Program-made: the position numbers and the translations under genes
In this document: positions 12,551 to 25,829 of the stretch, piece by piece
Layout: each line of letters begins with the position of its first letter
How positions within the stretch are numbered: position 1 is the first letter of the stretch
Notes under the pieces: generated by a model
What the model saw: only the letters and a program-made list of their open reading frames with translations
The model's database searches: none
Told to the model about the DNA's origin: nothing
NCBI RefSeq assembly: GCF_000002425.4
Contig: NC_037255.1
Span: forward strand, 4,136,005-4,200,004
Length of the DNA: 64,000 nt
From: Physcomitrium patens
Taxonomy: Eukaryota; Streptophyta; Bryopsida; Funariales; Funariaceae
Direction of reading: 5' to 3'

Positions 12551-13508
12551 TATTGATATAAAAATTTAGCACTTATTTTTAAAGAAAGGAATTAAAATAT
12601 TTTTGTAAAAAATAACTATTTCTAATGATAAAAATAGGAAGTACAACTTTTTGAACTAGGAAAATATATCATATATTTATGCATAGAAAAATTTAATAAA
12701 AATTTAATATGAAGACTAACTAAATTTAAACTAGGTTTAAAATGTATTCGAAACATTTCAAATTAGAGTGTATATATTCCATTTTTTAAAAAAATCAAGT
12801 AATATGCCTCTGATACATACATTAATTTGAGGTACATCAATAATATTAAAATTTAATTATCAGAAGGAATTATCACAATTATAATGATTAGTGTAACAAC
12901 TACCACAAAATTATATCAAATAAATAAATAAATAATAGTGAGTAAATCATAAGAATAATTTTAATCATTCAGTGTGAATAATTTACTCAAATCTAAAGAA
13001 TGAGTTAATGCTATAGCATAAAGATAGTCTAAGCTAATGGTTTAAAAAATAAGTAAATAATAATTTTTTTTATTGTAAAGTACTATTATGGATTTCAGCA
13101 TATAAAATAACTCTACTAAAAACCAATAAATAATTATATTTTAGTAATTAACTGAATGTAATTTATTCACATTTTTTTTTTTTTCATTGTATGTGTTTGT
13201 ACCTATTTTAATGATGAAAGATAACTATGTTACATCAATGATCAAAACTAAAATATTTTTTAAAATTTTAAATATTATAGTAATAAAAATTAATGTATAT
13301 ATGTGTGTGTTTTTGTAATTGCAACTGTTATCCTACCAATGGATTTGTTTCTTATTTTTTTAATATTTTAATATTTAAAATTATATGTATATATACATAT
13401 AATGATTTAAAATAATAAAATATTATACAACAACATTTTAAAAATTTTATGTCTTATTATTTATTTATTTATTTAAAATAATAAAATTTTACTGTAAACC
13501 ATAAAATA

Positions 13509-13549
<41 letters not shown>

Positions 13550-14990
13550 TTTATAAGATACTAGACTTGCAAAGTGTGTACTTATAAAAACTTTAAATTA
13601 TATATTTTCTCTTGACTGCAAACAAATTAATAAAGAAAATCTAAATATAAAAAAACATTTAATATTTTCTAAAAATATAATTTAATATGCTACTAATTTT
13701 TTTTATTTAGAATAAATTTTAAAATTAAAATTATTAAAGAATTGCTATTAAAAAATCATATGTATTAAAAAAAATCCAAAATAATCTTTGTAAAAATACT
13801 TTTATTTAATACTAAATAATTTTAAAAATTAACTAAATATTGATTTGATAATAAATATAAAAAAAACCAATGAAAAATAACAAATTTCCTTTTCTATCTA
13901 GTTTTTTTTAATATTATTTAAATATTTTTTAAAATGAATTATGTGAATTTGTTTATCTTATGATGTGTAAAATTTAAATGTTATATTAAAATAACTAAAT
14001 TAGACACTAAATTATTTTGAAAATATAAATATAAATTAATATAAATACAAAATTTTATACTTATTTTCTTGGATGTGCCTAAAATATGTAATAATTAGAG
14101 AGATTCATTTGATAATTTTACAAAAAATATTATGTGCACATATATGTCTATATATTTTTGCATGATGTCAAACTTTAAAACTTTAGAATGATTTCTTTAT
14201 TTGATGTATTAATTTATGTAATAAATATGCATTAATTAAAAAATTAGGAATACTATTTCAATCTATATTTAATATTCCATAATTATAAAATCAACGTTGA
14301 GCTAACTAAGTAAATATAAACAAACTAATTATAAAAAAATTATGAATAATATTTCAATCTATATTTAATACGCCATAATTAAACAACAAGTATTTTTCAT
14401 GATTTTTGAGAATTTATCTTTTCTATTTTGTATAATGTAGTTTATTAGATTGACTTATTATGTGTTGTATGGTTTGATTGTAAAATAATTATCTAAATTA
14501 GTTAACTCATGTTGTGTTATAAGTTAGAATTACTCACTCTTAAATATTTTAGTGAATATTACAGCATTAACTAAGATTACATATTTTGATCTATTCATAC
14601 AATAAAATTTAATATATTTTTTATAAAATAATTTTGGATTTTCTAAAATATCACCAATTATTTATTTTAAAAAATTAATCACTTATGTCTTTGAATTTTA
14701 ATATAAAGTAAATCGTGTGCTTATTTTAATTGACATTATTTTGTCTTTTGATGTTTAAACTCATTAAAAATATCATTAAACTTAAGTTTTATCATGAATA
14801 TTTTTAAATCTAAGTGATGATACTTCTCTGATTAATTTTTAAACATAGATAAGAATTATGTAAAGCAATAAATAATAATAAGAAGTAATATTAAAATATC
14901 AAGAGAAGATTCTGTAGTATGTAATCAGTGCATGCAACAGAACTACAATCTAACATTGTTATTTTAATGAGATGAGCCGATTTACAATTT
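10932..14990. other. AT-rich spacer, no gene seen
   Basis: The part to about 12,100 has intermediate composition and may be transcribed flank of the 10-kb island, but no ORF is convincing. From 12,100 on it is strongly AT-rich, with (TA)n at about 12,519-12,542 and 13,514-13,546. No transposon protein similarity was found. Confidence 0.5.
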
Positions 14991-14999
14991 AAAAAAGTC

Positions 15000-15640
15000 A
15001 TGTCGAACTCATGTTCTGAACCCTAATTGGTGACATACTCTTCCAAGCAAGCTTCAAAATGCATGAGCTCCATTTCATACTAAATTTATTTCTTCTACTA
15101 CGGGCAGAAACAAAAGATTTTTATTTTATTTTTATATTTCATTTTTGTTCATTTTGAAGGGTCAGTTATGACAAATTGAAGGCAGGTCTGATTTGTGAGT
15201 GGGTCTATCATAAGAGAGTGGGACAGGGTGCTGGCAAACCAAGCCCCTGTCTCTCTGCCTACAACCACACCCATTTCATTATTCTGGTCAAATAAATATC
15301 TTTGGCCAGCCACAGCATTCCCTGAGGAGGGCCATGCATGCACTTCCATTGTTGCTTGCATTGGCCAAAACTTGCTCCCTTTTGCATTTTCACACCATTC
15401 TCATGGCCACATCTCACTTTCCATGGAGTGAAGTTGATGGTATGGACTTTGAATGAATGAATGAACAAATGAATGAATGAAAAAGAATATAGAAAATTAG
15501 AGAAAAGTATGAAGGAAAAAGATTAAAAGTATGTGAACAAAAACAGGGGCACTGAAGCAAGAGGGAAGCATCAAGGGATTTTGTTTAGGAAGGCATGACT
15601 ATTGTCAGAATTCATATGTTAGTAAACCTTATATTAACAT
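15000..15640. other. GC-richer island, both-strand short ORFs, function unknown
   Basis: A 0.6-kb stretch of higher GC. ORFs of 70-78 codons overlap on opposite strands (15,149-15,361 minus, 15,195-15,431 plus), which argues that neither is conserved coding sequence. A small GACAGGG/CCCTGTC stem lies at about 15,220-15,260. An (ATGA)n-like tract covers 15,453-15,482. It could be a promoter or non-coding exon. Confidence 0.35.
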
Positions 15641-17269
15641 TCATGTGTCAAAAAGTGTTCTAGAAAATTAAAAGTTTCATACCATAGGTGTCCCTTGGTT
15701 TCTAAGAGCAAAACACTCCAAATGTCAGTTTCCACTTTTAAACAAATAACTGATGAATATTTTAAGGAAATAAACTTGGCTTTATGAGGTACTTTAGGTA
15801 AAAGCGTGAAATTACAAACATAGGGCAAATTTTTTATTAAAATGACTGAAGTTATCACAGAAAGTTATAAAGTTTTTTTAAAAAATAAAATAAAAAAGGA
15901 GATAGTAAATTAAAATAAATTACCAGGTTTGGGGTTTACTCCTTTAATATCCATTATAAAAATGTTTTTTTTTATGATTTTTTCTAAATTTAGAATTAGC
16001 ATAATATGTTAAAATTTTCTTAAGATTAAAATATGCATCAGAGATTTAAGAAAGAAAGAAAGAAAGAAAGAAAGAAAAAAAAAAAACTCAGATCAATTTT
16101 AACATATGCATGCTGTTTTGAATGATGAATAATAAGTTGTGTATTTAAAAGGAGTAATATTTTTACGGTTAGCAAGTTTTTGTGAATTTGAATCCTAAGC
16201 CTGATATATCTAAAAATATCCAAAATGTAAATATTTTATCTTTGCTTTTTTTAAAAAATTAACATTAAAATTTATGTTTTTTTTTTAATACATACATATT
16301 GGCAATAAAAGATAATGACTTAAAATATGTTTGAATTATTAAGGATAAAAATTTCTTAATTAATTAATAATTTATTTGATGAAATATTATCTACATGGGT
16401 TTTTATGAATAACAAGAGTTTTTTAATTTATTTGTTGGATATTTTTGGATATGTTGTTTTTTATAATAATATTATATTTTTTTAAAAGTAATTAATACAT
16501 CTATAAAGGTATTGTGGATAAATCTTTGTGTGCTTTAATCAGGTAACTATGTTTAGTACTAAACTTAATTATTTGATCATATATCATATATCATGACTTT
16601 TAAAAATAAAATATTTCATCATTTATTTATTAAATTCTTATATAACAAGTATAATGAAAACTTGGTTGTAAGTTCTTGTTAATAAGAACTACATTTTATA
16701 ACTTGAGATTGAAGGTTTAATTGTTAAGGAAATTAATTTATAATTTAATCATTAGGATCTTCTATCTCTCAAATAATAATGAAATATATATATTTTGCAA
16801 TTAAAAAAACTGTTTGTGTAATTCAAAACAAGCCTTTAGAACTATTAATTCTATTAGATATGATTTGTTTGAATTTAGTAAGGATTTAAGTTAGAATAAA
16901 AAAATTATTATAAATTATAAATTAATATAATACTAGGAAAATTTTAAAACATGAAAGAAAAAAAAAAATTGTTGATTTTAATGAAAACTATGTGTCTTTT
17001 TAAATATTATATTTATTATATTAGAACTTATAATTATTACTTACTGACTATTAGATACATAGTAGTGCTTCAAAGTTTTTAATAAATACAATATAAATTA
17101 AAAATTCAACAATAATTTTAAATCTAAGAACTTAAAATTAATTGATTTTGGAGTAGGTAGAGTGAAAATAAATATTTATATAGGATATCAAAATTTAAAA
17201 TTGTAAAATTTAAAGCTTGATAAAAATAATTATTTAGAAAAAATAAAAATATCAAAAATTCAAACTAAG

Positions 17270-17320
<51 letters not shown>

Positions 17321-18688
17321 GATTTAGTTAAATAATAAAAATAAATAATAAAAATAATAAGATATAGTGGTGTAATCCAAGTTAATTCTTTTTATACGAT
17401 TGTTTTTATAATAAAAAATTTAGCAAACGAATAAATTAAAATTTTTATTCCATTTTTTGTACATATGAAATGTTTGCAATTAAAGTTTTAACAAAAAGTT
17501 ATTGACTTAAAAGAATAAAAAATAATATTTCTATGAAATAAAAATAACTTGCATTGTTATAATAAGTACAATTGGATTTAATATTATAATATATTTTTGT
17601 GTATTAATTACAATAAATTAATTTTTTTCTATTATCTTTTATAAATTCATAGTTTTAAATAATGCATAATATATTATTATATAAAAAAATTATTTTATTA
17701 TTTAATATGCAAACGAACTTAGTTTATGGTTTAATATTATGTATGAAGATGCAAAAATGACAAGTTTGATTTGGAGTTAGATTTATTTAACTAAACTAGC
17801 ATAGAACTGAATCTGATCTACAAAAATGAGTCAATCAATGGTAAGAAAATTATTATGAGTTTTATGAAGAGTTGAGTTTTTTAATATATATATATATATA
17901 TTAAAATAAATTTCCAACTTGAAGATCCAACCATCATAAAGATGTAAAATGTAGTACATATGTATATTTTTCCAAGACTCTATTTTTTTTAAATCAATAA
18001 ATCATTAAACGTTTTTTTTATTTTTTATGAATTTTATTAAGTGTACTGTAAATATTTAAAAGTCCTCTTAGACAGAAAATTAATAATATTATTCTATTTA
18101 TTTTATTTTATAGGTTTTCTATATAAATATTGGCTCTACTTATAATATAAAAAATATCACCTTAAGTTTACTCTATTGTATACATAAGACTATCTGTTAA
18201 ACTTGCACATGTAATTTGAGTGATTTTTTCTATTTCATCTTCTATGCTTCAATATTGTATTAAAGATAATCTAAAATGTTTCATAAGAGAACTTAATTTT
18301 TTTTTTTTTTTTTTTTTTATTAAAAATTATCATTTTCTTTTAATATGTCTCTATTATAACATCCAAATTCAATATCCACTGTAATCTCTATGGATATTAA
18401 TACTTCGAACTCACTTTACAAATTTTAAATGTTTTATATCAGCTAATTTATAACTAATACATATAAAAGCAATAATTATCATATATACTAATATTTTGTG
18501 GTTGTTTGAATATACATAATCTTCAAAATCAATTTAGGTATCATCTTATTTCATCATGAAGACGCTAAATTATTTGTATTAATGCCAAAGAATTTGTTTT
18601 CTTTTGTTTTTGTTTTTGTTTTTGTTTTTTTTTGTTTTTTTTTTTTTTTTTTTTCACTTTTTTTTCCATATCTTCCAAATCCTTGGTC

Positions 18689-18729
<41 letters not shown>

Positions 18730-21640
18730 TCCTTACATAAAATAAATATATTAACATCCAACCACTTTAATTCCATCTTATATTAAGTAACTATTAATAA
18801 ACACATATAAATGAAAGTATACTTAAGTATAGATTTTTTTTATATTATCATTATAACTAATACCTTCTTTTTATAACATGAATTACAAAAGAAAATAAGC
18901 TCATGTATTATTAAGAAGAGAGAAAGTAAAAAATAAAATAAAATAGATATAAGATGAAAATAATAATTAGAATGGCTATTGCTAAATACAAAGAAGCTAG
19001 AGAGACTTGAATTAAGAATAGCTTACAAGTATAGAAGCATGGAAGTATTAATATACAAGTTTATAATTGGAATTTAAAAAGTTGATTGTTGCATTTAATA
19101 GCAATGATAATAACTTGACTTAAAGTTTAAAGATTATTTAAGCTAACAAATAATTTCTTTACATTGACTTATGGCTAGTTAAGAAATTATCTAAATATGT
19201 ATCATTTTTTTAACTTATCATCAATTACTAAATATCAAAATTATAATGTATTTTTTTAAAAAAAATAATTTTTTTGCCATATAACTTAGATTTTATTGAT
19301 TAATGTATAAGTGGCATGAAATTATTCATAGAAAAAAATCAAAATAATTTTTATAAAAAATAAATCAAAATAATTTTTTTTTTAAAATAAATCAAATAAT
19401 TTTTTTAAAAAATAAATCATTTTCATTGTCTGATATGGAATTTTTGTTGTTTTAATAATGATGAGAAACAAATAAATGCAAATTTGTTGAACGAAGTTTA
19501 TATAAATTTGACTTAAGATGCTTAAACTTGATTTCTAAGAGTTTGGAGTTGAATAAAAAGTTGTATTTGGTTGATAAACTCTCAAAACTTAATTCTAATA
19601 CTACCAAATTATTTAAAAAAAATAAAAAAATAAAAAAAAAATCATACATTTGTATATGTTAATTAACATAGCACAATAATTTTAAAAAATCTTATCATCT
19701 TTATATCTTTATAATTAAACTTTCCTGATTTTAGTTGAGATAGTAGACAAATTACCAACAATTGTTAAGAAAACAATTACCAACAATAGTTAAATTATAT
19801 ATATATATAGAAATAAGGCATCATCTTATTATTATTTTATATGAATCTCAAATCTAATTCATCAAAGTTAATTTAAGAAGATATTACCTAACTAACATAT
19901 TCTATCTACTTCTATTTACTTTTATTAATTTATATTTATTTAATTAATCAATATATCTATTATACTTAAAAAAAAATTATCAATTTTTTCACATTGAATT
20001 TTGACTTTGAGATTTATAAAACCATTAAATTACTTTAATCACTCTTTACCAACAATTGTTAAGAAAACAAACATATAATGGCAAACATGCAAAAATTAAT
20101 ATAAAGCATAGTTTTTATTTTTTATTTTTTATTTTTTTAATATTATAAATATTTTGCATGCACAATGGTGGTTTTGCCAAGCTAAGCACTTGAACCATTG
20201 AAATTCTCAAAAATTGACCAAAATATATTCCAAATGCCTACTAGATAGGGCATATACCATATTAAAAGGGATGTTGTTTCTTGTTCCTTATAACCTTCTC
20301 TTGCCTAACTTAGAACTTGCATGAAGGGACCTTATTTATTAGAAAAGAAAGCTAATTATAATACATGTATTAAATTTTAAAAAATACAATTTTTATTTTA
20401 TAAAATATAATTAATAAATATTATATCTATTAAATAAAATTTGAAAAATTAGTATATTTTTGTTAATTATAGCAAGAATTCGAACTTGAAATCACTAAGT
20501 AAAACTATTTATTTTTTCAAGAATTATTAATAGAGAAGTATATGCCTTAATAATTAATAATTTTTTAGTAGTAATTATAAATAATCAACTTAAAGAATAT
20601 TTCATCAATTTTATTATTTATGTGGATTAATTTATTTTAAGAAATAAAAATAATAAAAATAAATATTTTTTTATCAAAATTTAATTTATGTAATTAAAAT
20701 ATATTATTACTAAAAATTCTTTCTTAAGTTATAAAATATATATATCAAAAAATTTCCATAAATTTTGTATAAATTTTTTTAGTATTCATTATTCAAAATT
20801 GAGTTAATATGAGAAAAAATAACAATAAATATTATTGAAAAAAAATATATAAGAGAAGTTGCACTATTATAAAAAAAATTAAAAAAATTTTAAAAATTAA
20901 AAAAACATGTACATTTGTTTAAAGATCAAAAAATTATTGTATATTTTTCTTTTTATTAAAGAAAGAAAAGTTAGAAATTAATATTGGTAATTGAGAATCA
21001 AATGTTTATAATTTTTATGTGTTTGTAAATTTATATTCAAAAATATAATATGGAACTTATAACAAATTAACATTAAAAAAAATTATAAACATAAAAATTA
21101 ATAAATTGGTTTTAATTCTATAGATGGAACTTATAAAAAAAAATGTATACAATCAAAGAATTTTTATAAAATAAACTTGCATGAATAATCATAAATAAAT
21201 AAATAAATAAATAATTGCAAGACACATAATAGATTTAGAAATTTTTCAAAATGAACAATTGGTTTGGTTGAAAAAACTAAAAAAATTGCAATTACAACCA
21301 TTACGAACTATTAAATCTAAACATGAAAACATTAAGGTTTAATATAAATGATTATAAATCAAAGTAAAAACTTTCTGAAAAAAGACTCATTTATGGTTTA
21401 CAATGTTCCAAACAATATAATTTTTTCATGAAATATGAATAAAAATTATTTAAATAATCTAATCTTTATTATGTTAAAGAATATTTTAATTTAATCGAAT
21501 ATTCTTGATAAAACATAAATTCGGTAAATATTATATTATAAAACAAACTTTGATCATTTTTAGAAAAGTATATGAATGTTTTAAAAAAATTAATACAAAA
21601 TCTATGGATCTTTGTAAAAAACTTAAATCCTAACTTTTAT

Positions 21641-21689
<49 letters not shown>

Positions 21690-22425
21690 AAAAAAATTAC
21701 CATGTATTTTTATAATAACAAAAAGATGTAAAAATAAAGTAATAAACTAAATAAGTTTTAATGATAAGATAAACAAAAAAGACACAAATTTAACAAGATT
21801 GGATAGAGCATATTGAGACTAGTTTAGTAGAATTAAAAACAAAAAATATCATAACTCAGAAAAAATTATAAACACTATAAATAAATTCAATTTGAGAATC
21901 ATAAGAATTATAAGGCCATAATACACTTTATATATAAAGAACTAAGAAAAAAGTTTTAGCATTGTATTTCGACCTTTATTCACATGTGGAATATAGATTT
22001 GAATCTTATTTTTTAAAAACAATATAGCCCAAAAAGTGATAAGACAAGCTACATTTTCTCAGATTTTAAGATTATGAATAGGTTTTAACCACAAATATCT
22101 ATATAATAAGGAAGCCTTGGCATAAGACAGAGACAAAAACACATGAGTTTTCATTAGTATAATAATAATAGTATAAATAATTTTATGTATTATATATTAC
22201 AAACATATCAGACCAAATAAGATATCAAAGTAAGTAGATTTTAGTAAATTAAATTTCAAGATTATTTATTTTAAAAATATTATACAGCAATATTTTAAAT
22301 TAAAATTAAAAACAAAAATAATATATTATTATTATATATATTATTAATTATTAATTATTTTTGAATTATTAATTATAATAATATAATAATAAATATTATT
22401 ATGTATATATATATAAATATATATA
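15641..22425. other. AT-rich spacer with degraded LTR piece, no gene seen
   Basis: Very AT-rich. Contains (AAAG)n at 16,048-16,075, (TA)n at 17,277-17,317, about 18,692-18,725 and 21,645-21,687, and T-runs near 18,299 and 18,620. Apart from the LTR-like piece at about 18,900-19,050 I see no identifiable element. Confidence 0.5.
18900..19050 (-). repeat. partial gypsy LTR, minus orientation
   Basis: The stretch around 18,968-19,020 (AGAATGGCTATTGCTAAA..., then GAAGCTAGAGAGACTTGAAT) matches the middle of the copy A LTR (107-165 and 5,350-5,415) in the same orientation. Similarity fades on both sides, so this is an old solo or truncated LTR. Confidence 0.5.
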
Positions 22426-22426
22426 C

Positions 22427-22441
22427 GTGTGTGTGTGTGTG
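22427..22441. repeat. (GT)n microsatellite
   Basis: An uninterrupted GT run directly left of the 72-nt foldback. Confidence 0.9.
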
Positions 22442-22442
22442 G

Positions 22443-22514
22443 CCATTTTAATTTTTTAACTGTTATCTTCAAAGACAAGCATCGTTGGAGATAACAGTTA
22501 AAAAATCAATATGG
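22443..22514. repeat. 72-nt foldback, 24 of 26 bases paired
   Basis: An 18-bp perfect inverted repeat (22,451-22,468 with 22,489-22,506; arm core TTTTAACTGTTATCT) is extended outward by eight more positions, six of them paired. The loop is 20 nt. The arms contain TAACTGTTA (Myb-type) and GATAA motifs. It may be a small foldback RNA, a cruciform or a miniature transposon end pair; the sequence cannot decide. Confidence 0.75.
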
Positions 22515-22646
22515 ACGAATGTATTTCGAGAGAAGACTTTGAATTGCACAAGTGTCAAGCTTTTGGTTCTTTCCCAGGTTTCAAAATTGCACGGGGAATG
22601 AGATTGTTGGCAAAGAGTGTGGCACACCTTGCTCCCTCTTTTGAGG

Positions 22647-22705
22647 ATGAATGGATGGATGGATGGATGGGTAAGTGGATGGATGGATGGGTAAGTGGAT
22701 GGATG
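22647..22705 (+). repeat. GGAT minisatellite with 20-bp higher unit
   Basis: GGATGGATGGATGGGTAAGT-like units occur twice in tandem inside a GGAT array. An inverted partner ACTCACCCATCC follows at about 22,707-22,718. Confidence 0.85.
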
Positions 22706-22879
22706 ACTCACCCATCCCAGAACATTCTAGAAACAAGCTCCCACTTCTACCAAGTACGTAAACGGGGATGCGTTACTTTTCCACGTTGATTATGAACAGG
22801 AGAAAAAAAGGACTGATGGGGAAACCATCCATCAGATTCATTTATAGACATACATGCATCCAAGAACAATCATCTACCA

Positions 22880-22912
22880 CAATCAGTCAATCAGTCAGTC
22901 AGTTAGTCAGTC
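22880..22912 (+). repeat. degenerate (CAGT)n tract
   Basis: Runs of CAGTCAATCAGTCAGTCAG with one variant unit. Confidence 0.8.
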
Positions 22913-23600
22913 CACCTGTTGCGAGAAAGGGAGGGGCCAGCTGGACAAGACTTCCCCAGCAGTGTAAGTGTCAGGTACTTCCACTGTCAAAGGCCCCCAC
23001 TATGGAGTGACCAGACGGAATTGGATAATTGGGGGAGGCAATGCCAACGGCCGGTTGTCCCACCCGGTCACCCCACCTGACCCGGCCCGGCCTCGCTAAG
23101 CCAGTGAGAATGACTGAGTGCGTGAGAGCGAGCGAGAAATAGCGAGAGACAGAGAGAGACAGGACAGCTGCCCAGTGAAGATTCGGATTCATTCCACCTG
23201 GACTAGATAAGACCTCCTCCTTCTCCCTTTTACGTTTTTGTTTTATTTGTTTGTGTTTTTTTCCCGTTTTGCAATGTTTCACGAGAATGGGCAGGCAGCA
23301 ACAGAAAGCTGGCCCCGCTAGTGTTGTCCTTTTGTGGAGAATGGCACTGTTTGTTATACATGGGCTGCAGCAGTTTTGGGGTTTGGTTGTTTCGGCCTCT
23401 TCGGGCCAATGGTTGTGCCACAGGTTCGGTTCCAGACCTGCAGACACTTTCCGTTCGGTGGGTTTCATTAAATGAACGAAAAATAAGATGCTTATATCCG
23501 ATATGGATGATATACATCCATGTCCTCGTTGTCTTTTGTAATTTGGTATAATTTGTGGGTGTTTATATAAAATCCGAATCTATGCCTTTTCGTGCATACT

Positions 23601-25829
23601 TTATTTATTCATTCATTCATTCATTTGTGTAAAATAACCACGTGGGTTTATTGGAATGTTATACTTATGTCACGCTCCAAATAGTTAGTACCAAAAGATT
23701 CTTAAACCACCTACTACATTCACTTTTTAATCTTTTTCTGCAGAATAATCATAATGTTGGTTATGAAAATTTTAAAATTCAACGAGGAATCTTTCTTTGG
23801 AAACTTGGATTTGTGTGCATAAACATGTATACTTGATTAGTTCCGACTAATCAGGAGAATTCCAATCCCAGTGTGTGTAAATGCCACATCATTCTCATTT
23901 TACATGAGAGAAACATTTTTTCTGTATGCATTGAAGTATATGAATGCAGTGCAATCTGCTAATGTGTTTTGTGATGTGACTCAGATTTGTAAATATGACA
24001 TCTGCACCAATAACAGTTCACTTATAAGTCTTTGAAATGTCAAATTATATATATTCTGTATTTATATGTTTCTTATCACCAGTTTACATCCATTACATAT
24101 ACATGTATATATTTTGAATAGTGTATATGTTGAATTGTTTTAGGTAAGGTTGTTGGGAAAAAAGATTGGATAGTGTCCAAAAGTATGCACCAACTGTTGT
24201 CAAATACTACAATCCCACAAGGAAATTAAACCATTCTCTCTCTCTCTCTCTCTCTCTCTCATTCTCATTCTAATATTACAAGACATCCTTATACAAACAG
24301 ATTAAGATGTGCTAACACATGAATATGCTACTAGAGTGAGTCATTGTTTGGACATGAATGTGAAAAAATGTATCATATTAAATATTGATGAACGAGTTTA
24401 ATATACCACATGGATTTATTGTAAAATATTACACTCAAATACTGCAATAGATACATTTATTATATAATATATTGCTTATTGGTAAATGTTTCTAAATTTT
24501 GTACTATTTGAATTCTCTGTAATTGGTTGTACTATTTTTTTTTAATGTACCAATGAAAAGACCATGGAAAACTTTATGGTCTTCAAAAGCTTCAAATGGG
24601 TTCTATATTTGTATGTATTAAGATTTTTTGACTAAAAAATATTAAAGTGTTTGTTTGTTTTTGTCTTTGTTTTGTTTTGTTTTTTTTTTTTACAACTATT
24701 CTGCAAACTGTAAAAAGAACAAAAACAATTAAAAATACCTCAACCTTGTTTGAGTGTGTGTGAGAGAGAATATTAATATGCATATTTATGCCTCTAGGCT
24801 GCATGAAATTGAAATAACAAATAAAAAAGAATGTTCCTATTGTATTCTATATGTCAAGGGTTTTCTTTAAAACATCTCAGCTATTTTATTATTACACACT
24901 TTATTTTAATGATCCAATTCGGCAAATTTTGGTAATCTGTTAAAGCTTTGAAAACTTGTAGAATTTGTAAATTTCACTTTCTTTACAAGCACAAGTGATT
25001 TTACTGCAATGTTGTTATTTATGTACTTCATAAATTTTTGGTGAAAGCTGTGTGCAATTTGACACGTTACTATTGACATTAAAAAAAAATGAATCGCACA
25101 TTCTGGGGAAATAGAAATGAAAAAAAGAAAAAGAGAAAAAGAGAAAAGAGAAAAAGAAGAGTGAAAAAACATACTCATCAAAGCAATCTCGACGATCTTT
25201 TTGCAACTTTGTGTTTGAAATATAATATCAGCATATTTAGAATAATGCACTTGTCCCAAAATGCTATATACTAGAGAAGATTAAATTAAAAAATTTGATC
25301 AATTACATTCTCGAATAAGTTTATAATATATTCTACAAAATCTTCAATCTAAGACTTTGCACTTGATCTTCGTATGGGCCATTTCACACTAAACCTTAAC
25401 AACCATATTCTTGCAATAACGTGAATTTGCATAAAACATCAACTAGCATGTTAAATTATGTGAATTAGTCATTCCTGTTTTATTTAACAAGGTCATTCTT
25501 AATTAATTTTATCCTCAATACTGGTCAACAAAGTGTCATCTGTTTTATTTTATTATATTATTGAAAAACAAATATTATCCATTGCATAGCTTGTGTGATG
25601 AGTCAACAACTTTTGAAAGTCATGTCTCCATGCATTGAATAATGTAAACCATCCCGGACGTTCAACATAAAAGTTGATGTCTCAGTTTAGATGGTACATC
25701 CATTCACCACTCCCTTATTCATCGACACATTCATCCACGAAGGTGATTGAATACCATACGATCGGATTCGTAGTTTATATAATATATTCGCTTTGCCAGT
25801 ATATTCACAATACAGAAGAATATGCTGGA
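23601..25829. other. spacer, no gene seen
   Basis: Intermediate to low GC. Contains (CT)n at about 24,236-24,262, a T-run near 24,680 and an A/G-rich stretch at 25,118-25,165. Short ORFs on both strands overlap and show no family resemblance. Confidence 0.5.

Larger units (their letters stand above)
22440..23600. other. CpG-rich island, no firm gene
   Basis: A sharp composition island with many CpG and CpNpG sites (for example CGGCCGG at about 23,050 and CCCGGCCCGGCC at about 23,080). A minus-strand ORF of 165 codons (22,971-23,468) overlaps several other ORFs, is Pro/Ser/Thr-rich and shows no domain I know. A GA-rich stretch at 23,120-23,160 is typical of plant promoters or 5' leaders. Most likely a promoter or 5' exon of a transcript not otherwise recognisable. 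Confidence 0.4.

Noticed and set aside
20455..20500. B-box-like GTTCGAATTC on the minus strand
   Set aside because: No A box at the right distance and no tRNA-like folding; chance is likely in this length of sequence.
23424..23450. tRNA-like GGTTCGGTTCC word
   Set aside because: The surrounding bases form a CAGGT/ACCTG stem with a 10-base loop, not a T-arm with a 7-base loop, and no acceptor or D-arm pairs.
22971..23468. 165-codon minus-strand ORF in the 23-kb island
   Set aside because: Several ORFs overlap it on both strands, no domain is visible, and high GC alone makes stops rare. Kept only as an open question.
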